DNA from: UPXZ01 sp047974405
GTDB lineage: Bacteria; Bacteroidota; Bacteroidia; Bacteroidales; Paludibacteraceae
DNA length: 64,000 nucleotides
Assembly (NCBI GenBank): GCA_047974405.1
Contig: JBKECI010000019.1
Coordinates: 1-64,000 of the forward strand
Direction of reading: 5' to 3'
Positions 1 through 6,603 of this stretch are shown piece after piece (within the stretch, counting starts at the first letter, position 1; each line of letters opens with the position of its first letter). The position numbers and the translations under genes are program-made. The notes under the pieces were generated by a model. The model ran no database searches. It saw nothing but the letters and a program-made list of their open reading frames with translations, and was not told the origin of the DNA.

Positions 1-93
1 AAAATATGGTTTTTATATTATGCTACTCCCCAAAATCTGGACAGTAAGTTAAGGTATAAATTATTACCTTTAACAACAAAAAAATTTAAGTAA

Positions 94-366
94 ACAACAC
101 GAAGAAAAATCAGTAAAGAATTAAAGAGTAAAGTAGTCTTGGAATCGCTAAAGGAGCGCGAGAGTTTGGAAATTTTAGCCAAAAAGTATGAGTTGCAACC
201 CACCCAGATTTCGCAGTGGCGTTCTCAAGCCATGCAGAATTTCGGCAATTTGTTTACCCCTTCGAGCGAGAAGAAGTATGAGAAATCCGCTGATTTGGAA
301 TCTCTGTTCAGCCAGATTGGGAAATTGAAAGTAGAGAATGACTTTCTAAAAAAAAAGTTGCAATGA
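94..366 (+). pseudogene. IS3-family transposase OrfA (helix-turn-helix subunit), start lost
   Basis: OrfA of IS3 elements binds the element ends through a helix-turn-helix and oligomerises through a leucine zipper. The readable frame begins at 94, directly after a TAA at 91-93, with the family-like N-terminus TTRRKISKELKSKVV, but no ATG precedes it; the first possible start is a TTG at 139. The HTH core covers ILAKKYELQPTQISQWR, and the C-terminal coiled coil (LESLFSQIGKLKVEN) is intact. The start codon therefore seems to have decayed. An A9G run near the 3' end could serve as the frameshift site into OrfB. Confidence 0.7.
348..357 (+). other. A9G slippery run for programmed -1 frameshifting
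   Basis: Nine A residues followed by G lie just before the OrfA stop, and OrfB is in the -1 frame. IS3 elements commonly use such a run to make the OrfAB fusion transposase. Confidence 0.5.
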
Positions 367-935
367 GAAGTGTCGATGAACAAAAACAGTTGGTTGAGCG
401 TGATTGCATGGAGTTAAGCCTGAGCGAACAATTGGAAGTTTTGAGTATTTCCAAAAGCAGTTTTTACTATGTTTCTGTGGGTGAGAATAAAGAGAATTTG
501 GAAATAATGCGCCTTTTGGACGAACAGTATTTCCGTACCCCTTTTTACGGAGTTTTGCGTTTAACGGCATTACTTAGGGAGAAAGGCTACCGTGCAAATT
601 CCAAGCGTGTCAGGCGATTGATGAAGATAATGAATTGGCAAACCATTTATCGTGAACCCAAGACTACGCTCATCGAAAAAGGGAGTTACAAATATCCCTA
701 TCTGCTCAAAGGGCTTGAAATAACAAAGGTCAATCAGGTTTGGGCGATGGACAATATTTTCATCGAACGCCTTTGGCGAAGTGTAAAATACGAGCATATC
801 TATTTGAATATTTATGAAGACGGACTATCTTTGTGGAAAGGATTAAGCGAATATCTCCAATTCTATAATGGAGAACGATTGCACCAATCGTTGGATTACA
901 AGACACCGGAAACCGTGTATAAAACAGCCGCTTAA
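363..935 (+). pseudogene. IS3-family transposase OrfB with catalytic core deleted
   Basis: OrfB carries the DDE integrase (rve) fold and is normally about 280 residues; this frame has only 190. The N-terminal HTH_21-type part is intact (residues 1-125), and the C-terminal part NIFIERLWRSVKYEHIYL, which contains the catalytic glutamate, is present. The text passes straight from NQVWA, the start of the rve domain, to MDNIFIER, so roughly 90 residues including the second and probably the first catalytic aspartate region are missing. The junction, near 745-755, keeps the frame. The start at 363 overlaps the OrfA stop (ATGA). The product should be inactive. Confidence 0.8.
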
Positions 936-978
936 CAGTAGAGAAAAATATACAAAAAAGTTTGTGGGATTGTTGGGC

Positions 979-1041
979 ATTATTTTTTCTTTCCAAACGC
1001 CCTCTTGTTTTTGGGGAGGGGATTTGAAAAGAAAAAATAAT
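979..1041. repeat. Large imperfect inverted repeat
   Basis: The arms at 979-1002 and 1018-1041 are about 24 bases each and complementary apart from about four mismatches (ATTATTTTTTCTTT paired with AAAGAAAAAATAAT at the outer ends). They enclose a loop of about 15 bases. The repeat lies between the transposase remnant and the integrase remnant. It could be a transcription terminator, an element end or a small palindromic repeat. Confidence 0.55.
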
Positions 1042-1062
1042 TGAAGGAGATACCAAAGACTT

Positions 1063-1377
1063 TCAATTTAAAGAGCCAACAAAATAAGAAATAACAAGTA
1101 TCAAAATAAATGAAAAAAATATCTTAACTTTGAGAAAAATCAGTCCAAAATTTGAGAAGTAGCGTATATCGATCTCAGTAACTAATTTTTTAATGTGGTT
1201 TATTAATAGATTTTTATCTTTAGCATCTTTTATGTGTGGCTTAACTGTACCGAAGAGATTCTCAAAGTCAGTAAGTAAAACATCCACTCCCGTTTTAAAA
1301 CGACATCGTTCGCCATTGACATTGACATAACAAATCACATAAACCGGACTTAATCCCGTTTTTTTCTTATTAACTAT
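1063..1377 (-). pseudogene. Tyrosine recombinase (integrase) N-terminal remnant
   Basis: Bacteroidetes mobile-element integrases begin with an arm-type DNA-binding domain whose first strands read roughly KxGLxPxYxxxxxNGxRxxFxTG. The minus frame from 1377 reads KKKTGLSPVYVICYVNVNGE and then RCRFKTGV, a clear match, followed by helix-like text (LINHIKKLVTEIDIRY). The frame is closed upstream by a stop at 1378-1380 with no ATG, and after about residue 80 it turns into hydrophobic sequence unlike an integrase. The core-binding and catalytic domains are absent. The longest frame with a start uses GTG at 1338. It is a dead fragment, probably left by an excised or decayed element next to the tRNA gene. 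Confidence 0.6.
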
Positions 1378-1502
1378 TTACACCTGTAATCTCATAAATG
1401 TTAATATTATTTTTGGCGGTAAGCTTGGCGGTAAAACCGTTTTAAGTATGCACATTTAAACTTTTGCATACTCCGCAAAAGCCTGATATACAGTTAAAAT
1501 GC

Positions 1503-1534
1503 AAATCCCCGCTTACCGAAGTAAGCGGGGATTT
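1503..1534 (-). terminator. Terminator of tRNA-Asn
   Basis: A perfect 14-bp stem (AAATCCCCGCTTAC and its complement) with a four-base loop lies 10 bases downstream of the tRNA-Asn 3' end in the direction of tRNA transcription. The stem ends in A/T pairs, as expected for an intrinsic terminator. Confidence 0.8.
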
Positions 1535-1544
1535 GTGTAAGATG

Positions 1545-1618
1545 CTCTCCCTCTTGGACTTGAACCAAGGACCCTCTGATTAACAGTCAGATGCTCTAAC
1601 CAACTGAGCTAAGGAAGA
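1545..1618 (-). tRNA. tRNA-Asn (anticodon GUU)
   Basis: The minus strand folds into a full cloverleaf. The acceptor stem TCTTCCT pairs with AGGGAGA with one G-U pair. The D arm contains GCTCAGTTGGTTAGAGC, the anticodon arm TCTGACTGTTAATCAGA has GTT at the anticodon position, and the T arm is CTTGG-TTCAAGT-CCAAG. The discriminator base is G and no CCA is encoded. A promoter lies just upstream and a strong hairpin just downstream, so it is a single-gene unit. Its 3' end faces the integrase remnant, which fits use as an attachment site. Confidence 0.95.
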
Positions 1619-1646
1619 ATTATTATTGTTTTTGCAAATGCAGATG

Positions 1647-1677
1647 CAAAATTAATAGGTTTTATTGAAATATACAA
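1647..1677 (-). promoter_or_regulatory. Promoter of tRNA-Asn
   Basis: On the minus strand TTG (1675-1677) is followed after 20 bases by TAATTTTG (1647-1654). This fits the Bacteroidetes promoter (-33 TTG/TTTG, -7 TAnnTTTG) and lies about 29 bases before the tRNA. Confidence 0.6.
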
Positions 1678-1685
1678 TATCTTTG
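1678..1685 (+). promoter_or_regulatory. -7 element for adenosine kinase
   Basis: TATCTTTG matches TAnnTTTG, 23 bases upstream of the ATG. It abuts the -33 element of the oppositely directed tRNA promoter. Confidence 0.5.
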
Positions 1686-1708
1686 CAGAAAAATTCACAC
1701 AAAAGTTT

Positions 1709-2692
1709 ATGAAAAAAATTCTTGGAATAGGTAATGCTCTGACAGACATACTATTCAGCACTAATAGTGATGATATTTTAACCTTACTTCAATTGCAAAA
1801 AGGGAGTATGCAATTGGTGGACAGAAAAAAGTCAGAAGAAATTATTACTTTGTTTCACAATCAACCATCAACAATGGCTACGGGTGGTTCGGCTTCCAAT
1901 ACCATCAACGGGGTTACCAAACTGGGCAATGAGGGTGGTTTTATCGGGAAAGTGGGTAATGACGAGATTGGGAGATTCTTTACAAATAACAGTCTTGACA
2001 ATGGCGTACAACCCTACTTGAAACAAAGTGAAACCGCTTCGGGAAGTTGCAATGTGCTTGTTTCGCCCGATGGAGAGCGTACGCTTTGTACCTACTTGGG
2101 GGCGGCTGTAGAATTAAATGTCGATGATTTGGACATATCCGTTTTTTATGAATACGACATCTTCCATATAGAAGGGTATTTGGTTCAAAATCATGAACTT
2201 ATCCACACAGCCCTTAAAATGGCTAAAGCGGCAGATATGTTGATCTCTATCGATTTGGCAAGTTTTAATGTGGTGGAAGAAAATCGTAATTTTTTGAAAG
2301 AAATGATAGAGAAATACGTTGACATAACCTTTGCAAACGAAGAAGAGGCTGTTGCATTTTCCCAATCTTCACCCGAAGAAGCCTTGCATTCTATTGCGAC
2401 AATGTGCGATATTGCTGTGGTAAAATTTGGCAATAATGGTTCACTGATAAAGCAGAACGATATTGTATATCAAGTAGATTCATACAAGGCAGATTGCATT
2501 GATACTACCGGTGCAGGCGATTTGTACGCGGCAGGTTTCCTACATGGGCTATCAAGAGATTTACCTTTGGACACATGTGGCAAAATAGGCTCGTTGGTTG
2601 CAGGCAAAGTGGTAGAAGTTATGGGAGCTAAACTTGCAGAGGATAGTTGGGAGGATATTTATGAAAAGATCAGAGAGACAGTAGTTTTATAA
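1709..2692 (+). CDS. Adenosine kinase (PfkB family)
   Basis: This 327-residue protein belongs to the ribokinase/PfkB family and most resembles the adenosine-kinase branch common in Bacteroidales, which phosphorylates adenosine to AMP in purine salvage. The N-terminal GNALTDILF strand, the glycine-rich ATGGSASNT segment near residue 56 and the PfkB signature DTTGAGD at residues 265-271 (catalytic Asp and anion hole) are visible. The ATG at 1709 is preceded by a good -7 element. It is monocistronic and convergent with the next gene, ends 28 bases apart. Another PfkB sugar kinase specificity cannot be excluded from sequence alone. Confidence 0.88.
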   Translation: MKKILGIGNALTDILFSTNSDDILTLLQLQKGSMQLVDRKKSEEIITLFHNQPSTMATGGSASNTINGVTKLGNEGGFIGKVGNDEIGRFFTNNSLDNGVQPYLKQSETASGSCNVLVSPDGERTLCTYLGAAVELNVDDLDISVFYEYDIFHIEGYLVQNHELIHTALKMAKAADMLISIDLASFNVVEENRNFLKEMIEKYVDITFANEEEAVAFSQSSPEEALHSIATMCDIAVVKFGNNGSLIKQNDIVYQVDSYKADCIDTTGAGDLYAAGFLHGLSRDLPLDTCGKIGSLVAGKVVEVMGAKLAEDSWEDIYEKIRETVVL

Positions 2693-2719
2693 TTGCTGTT
2701 GATTGAAGCATAAAAGATT

Positions 2720-3697
2720 TTACATTTTTACTTCTAGCACCGTACTGAGCCAATCAAATAGTTTGTCTTGTACGCTGTTTTCTGACATATCCACAGATTC
2801 TATACAGCCAAACAAAATGTTTTTGTTGTTTTCAAATACTTTTATCTTCCTCTTGACGTAACTTATACCTTTTTTTGCCGGTTTTATAAGCAACAATCCA
2901 CAATCCGATTTTTTGATACATGCTTTTGATTCGAAAGCCAGCAGATAAAACAATGCCTGCGGATTGTACTGGGTTTTTTGTCTGAATTTGTGGGTGATAT
3001 TGGCTACCAACGTTCCTGAGTGGTAAAGAAAAAAGTTTTGGAGAATACTTTTATTTAAAGGTTGTGGAGTACGCCTGATACGGAAATAGAGTTGTTTTTT
3101 TCCTAAAACTTTTGCGGCATTCAACATCGAATCTTTAAAACTAAAAGGTTTATGTCCGTTCTTTTTAGGACGCATATCAGAAATAAACTTGTCGTAAGCT
3201 ATGCTCCTCCAATGTCCATAGGCAACAGCTTTACCATTTTTAAACCAATCGGTAGGTTTTACGGGGCGGAGTAGAAAGAAGTCATCGTTGAAGTAAACAA
3301 AATTTTCGCTCAAATCGGGTATCCGATAGAGTAATGTCTCGATAGACAGACTGTTGAATGTGGGAAGAAGTTCTTCGTATCCTTTAAAAATGTCTTTATG
3401 GTCGATAACTTTAATGGGAATATTGTTGTCGGGAAAATTTATTTTTACAAAACCATTCAGCTTGGGGTCTTGACCATCAGTAACGATAAATATCTGACGG
3501 ACAAAAGGGGCAAACTTCAGTATGGAAGCTACACAGAAAAATATTTCTCCTTCGGAATTAAACCTTGTCGGTGCATTGATATCTTCGTGAATCGAAAAAA
3601 AATGTCCTAAATAAGGGGTTATCTTCTCTTGATATGAGCATTCTTTTCCATCTACCCACGAAATAACTACGTCAATAGGATCGTCGCTATCGGTCAT
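2720..3697 (-). CDS. Stealth family sugar-phosphate transferase
   Basis: The 325-residue protein shows the Stealth conserved regions: IDVVISWVDG at residues 8-17 (CR1), RFNSEGEIFF followed by a VTDGQDP segment at 45-78 (CR2), and YFNDDFFLLRP around 135-145 with the paired aspartates. Known Stealth enzymes move hexose-1-phosphate units onto glycans, as in capsule synthesis and GlcNAc-phosphotransferase. No signal peptide is seen, so it should act in the cytoplasm. It stands alone: no capsule or glycosyltransferase cluster is present around it, so its glycan target is unknown. Confidence 0.85.
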   Translation of the reverse strand: MTDSDDPIDVVISWVDGKECSYQEKITPYLGHFFSIHEDINAPTRFNSEGEIFFCVASILKFAPFVRQIFIVTDGQDPKLNGFVKINFPDNNIPIKVIDHKDIFKGYEELLPTFNSLSIETLLYRIPDLSENFVYFNDDFFLLRPVKPTDWFKNGKAVAYGHWRSIAYDKFISDMRPKKNGHKPFSFKDSMLNAAKVLGKKQLYFRIRRTPQPLNKSILQNFFLYHSGTLVANITHKFRQKTQYNPQALFYLLAFESKACIKKSDCGLLLIKPAKKGISYVKRKIKVFENNKNILFGCIESVDMSENSVQDKLFDWLSTVLEVKM

Positions 3698-3808
3698 TGT
3701 TGAAGTATAGTATATTGTTTTGTTAACAGTAAATTGTTTTATAAATCTCCATCAATAACCTTGCCAAAGAAAGGTGTCAAAAGAGAATGTGGTTGTGTGT
3801 AATAAATT

Positions 3809-4456
3809 TTATTTAAAACCGAACGCTTGTATCCGGATACTTTTTTTACGTGGCAAGCCGCTCTTTACTCTTACCGATTCATCGGAGTGATAGAGCACCC
3901 CTTCAAAAGTCCCTTTTAACTCGCTACCGTCGTTTGTTTTAAAATTGCATTGAATAGTATAAACGGAATCATTCTGAACCGCAACTGTAAAGTTTCCTTC
4001 CGATATGTATTTAATAGTATTTTTGGTAACATCATTTTCAAAATAATATACGTAAGCTCCGGAGGGGATACCGGTATTGAGCGAGTTTTCTTTATACTCT
4101 TTTCCTTTGAGAAATGTAAATGGAGCTATATCGGTGATGGTATCGGCAACGATGTAAGTACCCGCAGGCAGAAGAGTATCAGCGCCATGGACAAAAATAT
4201 CTTCAATAATCAGATATTGCCCTGTTCCTATCAATTGATTCTCGGCATCAACTCCGAAATTTTCTGTCAATAGATTAAGGGTAAGTACATTGTGTTGAAT
4301 ATCGTAATTGCTGTAATAGTTTCCGTAAAATTGTGCTGTTCCCCAAGTGTAGTCCGGATTATTTTCATATACATATTTGGGAACGGGAGTGTTCCCGCTA
4401 CAGGCAATCATCAATAAAAAAAGAGACCAAAACGGTAGTTTGACAAATGTTTTCAT
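3809..4456 (-). CDS. Lipoprotein of unknown function
   Basis: A signal sequence (MKTFVKLPFWSLFLLMIAC) ends at a lipobox with Cys19, so the product is probably a lipoprotein. The remaining 195 residues look beta-rich and contain repeated phrases about adding or providing fields (ADTLLPAGTYIVADT, DGSELKGTFEG) but no domain I recognise. The ATG at 4456 is preferred over an upstream TTG at 4471. It begins 11 bases after the stop of the permease gene and is probably co-transcribed with rbfA and that permease. Confidence 0.7.
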   Translation of the reverse strand: MKTFVKLPFWSLFLLMIACSGNTPVPKYVYENNPDYTWGTAQFYGNYYSNYDIQHNVLTLNLLTENFGVDAENQLIGTGQYLIIEDIFVHGADTLLPAGTYIVADTITDIAPFTFLKGKEYKENSLNTGIPSGAYVYYFENDVTKNTIKYISEGNFTVAVQNDSVYTIQCNFKTNDGSELKGTFEGVLYHSDESVRVKSGLPRKKSIRIQAFGFK

Positions 4457-4467
4457 TTCAAAAAATA

Positions 4468-5739
4468 TCAATCTGTATTCAATTTGTTTTTTTCGGAAAT
4501 ATATTTTACGGGGTAGACGGCAGCTAAAAATCCCATTGTCAATACCGTAGCAAAAACAAGCAAAATATCTCTGACACTAGTTACAACCGGATAGGTACTT
4601 ACGATATAATCGGCGCCATTCCCCATTTTTATAAATCCAAGATACTGCTGTAAGAGTGAAACAGCAGCTCCCAATACAATACCTATAAAGGCTCCCCAAA
4701 ACGATATCATCCACCCTTCAAACAAAAAAATTCTCTTTATCAACTTGTTGTCCGCTCCTAAATTACGTAGCGTTTCTATATCGTTTTTTTTGTCGATAAT
4801 CAGCATCGAAAGTGAACCGATAATATTGAAAGTAGCTATCAAAAGAATAAAACTGAGTATAAGGTAAGCTATCCATTTTTCAACTTTCAATATTTTGAAA
4901 AAACTCTCTTGCTGTTCGTAGCGATTTTGGATTTTGAACCTATTGCCGATCAAATTTTGAATTTTATTTTTCAAATTATCCACATCCACATGGGGAGCCG
5001 CCTTAATTTCAATATGAGAAACCATATTTTCGTTAAGCTCGAACAATTGACGTGCCAAATTTAATGAAATCAATACATATTTGTCGTCATATTGCACTTG
5101 TTTTACAGAAAATATACCCGACACGTTGGTAGAAATAGAATTAAAACTACTCTCGGGATTTATCATATTTATCCTGCCTGTCCTCTTGGGGGCATAAATC
5201 AAAAGCGGGTCTATATAATTTGCATTTATGCCCAGCGCAGAGGCTACCCCCAGACCCAACACCGACCTGACGGTACCATCCGAGTTTAGTAAAAAATCGC
5301 CATCATACATAATACTGTCGATTTTTACCATTTTACCAAAATTGTCGCTTACCCCTTTTATGGTTGCAGGCATTTGCTTATCTCGAAATCGAAGCAGGGC
5401 ATTTTCTTCAATTACTTCGGCAAATATGGCAACAGAATCGTCTTTGCGCAAGTTGTGGAATGCCGGAGTATCTGTCGAAAAAGTTTTCCCTTGTACCGAC
5501 AAGATTTTTAAATCGGGGTCAAAAGCAGAAAACACCCTCTCCACAAGCGATTCGAAACCATTGAAAACCGAAAGTACACACACAAGCGCCCACGTACCCA
5601 CACCAACGCCTGCTGCCGAAATACCCGATATCCAATTGATGGCGTTGTGTGATTTCTTCGAAATCAAATAACGTTTTGCTACCCAAAATGGAAATTTGAA
5701 ATGATTTTGCCTATTCGATGAAAAATGTTCGCTCATCAT
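4468..5739 (-). CDS. LolC/E-type ABC transporter permease (FtsX domain)
   Basis: The 423-residue membrane protein has the layout of LolC/LolE: one N-terminal transmembrane helix (about residues 38-60, GISAAGVGVGTWALVCVLSV), a periplasmic domain of about 220 residues, and three C-terminal helices forming the FtsX domain (LILSFILLIATFNIIGSLSM, then two more). Such permeases release lipoproteins from the inner membrane for transport to the outer membrane. No LolD ATPase lies nearby. It sits 39 bases after rbfA, an arrangement I believe is common in Bacteroidales. Either ATG (5739 or 5736) could be the start. Confidence 0.85.
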   Translation of the reverse strand: MMSEHFSSNRQNHFKFPFWVAKRYLISKKSHNAINWISGISAAGVGVGTWALVCVLSVFNGFESLVERVFSAFDPDLKILSVQGKTFSTDTPAFHNLRKDDSVAIFAEVIEENALLRFRDKQMPATIKGVSDNFGKMVKIDSIMYDGDFLLNSDGTVRSVLGLGVASALGINANYIDPLLIYAPKRTGRINMINPESSFNSISTNVSGIFSVKQVQYDDKYVLISLNLARQLFELNENMVSHIEIKAAPHVDVDNLKNKIQNLIGNRFKIQNRYEQQESFFKILKVEKWIAYLILSFILLIATFNIIGSLSMLIIDKKNDIETLRNLGADNKLIKRIFLFEGWMISFWGAFIGIVLGAAVSLLQQYLGFIKMGNGADYIVSTYPVVTSVRDILLVFATVLTMGFLAAVYPVKYISEKNKLNTD

Positions 5740-5777
5740 ACGTCGAGTTTTGACAAGGAAAGAAAGGACATTGTCGC

Positions 5778-6170
5778 TTATTTTTTTTCATATTTATCCA
5801 TCCCATAATCCTCGTCAGACGAATGAATAATAGGATCACTTTTTAATAGACTATCAATATTTTCGAGATAATCCAAACTTTCATCCAAATGAAAATGTAA
5901 TTCAGGAATGAGTCTCAATTGATTCTTTACCCTTTTTCCAAGTTCGTATCGAACCGTTTTTTTATCGGTTTCTACCCCTTTTATCGTCTCTTCTTTCTTA
6001 TCCTTCGGGAAAACACTAATGTAAGTATGGGCAATCCCCAAGTCGGGACTTATTTTTACCTCTGTTACCGTTATTAACACCCCATGCATTTTCTTTGCAT
6101 AAAGCAAAAATATTTCACCCAGTTCTTTTTCAAGCAATCTGGATATTTTTTGTTGCCGTGTTGTTACCAT
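5778..6170 (-). CDS. rbfA: Ribosome-binding factor A
   Basis: The 130-residue product matches RbfA, a KH-like protein that binds the 30S subunit during 16S rRNA maturation. Visible signatures are TTRQQKISRLLEKELGEIF at the N-terminus, VTEVKISPDLGIAHTYISVF in the centre, and a C-terminal RLIPELHFHLDESLDY segment. The ATG at 6170 is preferred over a TTG at 6176. It is the first gene of a probable operon with the LolC/E permease and a lipoprotein. The C-terminal acidic-basic tail is lineage-specific. Confidence 0.93.
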   Translation of the reverse strand: MVTTRQQKISRLLEKELGEIFLLYAKKMHGVLITVTEVKISPDLGIAHTYISVFPKDKKEETIKGVETDKKTVRYELGKRVKNQLRLIPELHFHLDESLDYLENIDSLLKSDPIIHSSDEDYGMDKYEKK

Positions 6171-6603
6171 AGACAAATGTGTTTTTTATATGCTACATTT
6201 TTAACAATACAGTTTTAAAATGCGAATCTTAAATAATAATGGCTACCTTTACCAAAATTTCAGTTTGTAAAAGTAATAAATTTATTTCAAATAAATATTT
6301 TAACAAAAGCAAATCTCTTTTGAAAAATACGGCAAGAGGGTGTTACTTTTTCAAAAACATCTGAATGTTGTTTCTGTTTGATAAAAATAGAAAGTGATAA
6401 AAAGTACTCTCGCTTTTAAAAAAAGAAAAAAACAACCATATATCAAGTAAAGAAAAAGCGATTGTCTGTGCCAAAATTAATTTTATATCAAAAATTGCAG
6501 TGATTAAATCATTTTTCATCTTTAATTATTCAACACCAACAAGTATATTTGTAGGCTAATACATACTCTATAAAGTATATTAACCTAAAAAACAAATATA
6601 ACC
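6171..6603. other. A/T-rich divergent intergenic region
   Basis: This 430-base region separates rbfA (leftward) from the rhamnogalacturonan lyase operon (rightward). It is rich in poly-A and poly-T runs. Apart from the promoter at 6544-6551 and a short ATACT/AGTAT inverted repeat around 6562-6578, I see no coding frame, RNA gene or known binding site. Its size would allow binding by a pectin-responsive regulator, but none is encoded next to it. Confidence 0.5.
6544..6551 (+). promoter_or_regulatory. -7 element of the rhamnogalacturonan operon
   Basis: TATATTTG fits TAnnTTTG, 52 bases before the lyase ATG. No convincing -33 TTTG is present, which may mean the promoter needs an activator. Confidence 0.5.

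Larger units (their letters stand above)
21..1023 (+). mobile_element. IS3-family insertion sequence, internally deleted
   Basis: A two-gene transposase arrangement (orfA then orfB in the -1 frame, joined by an ATGA overlap) marks an IS3-family element. The left end is probably the TG at 21-22, followed by a CCCCAAAA-type terminal sequence. A degenerate inverted match to it (TTTTGGGGAG at 1009-1018) suggests the right end lies near 1023. Both boundaries are tentative because no target duplication could be seen. The transposase has lost its catalytic centre, so the copy should be non-autonomous. Confidence 0.6.

Noticed and set aside
1425..1450. Direct repeat of TTGGCGGTAA near the integrase remnant
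   Set aside because: Two short copies only; could be an arm-type site but nothing else supports it.
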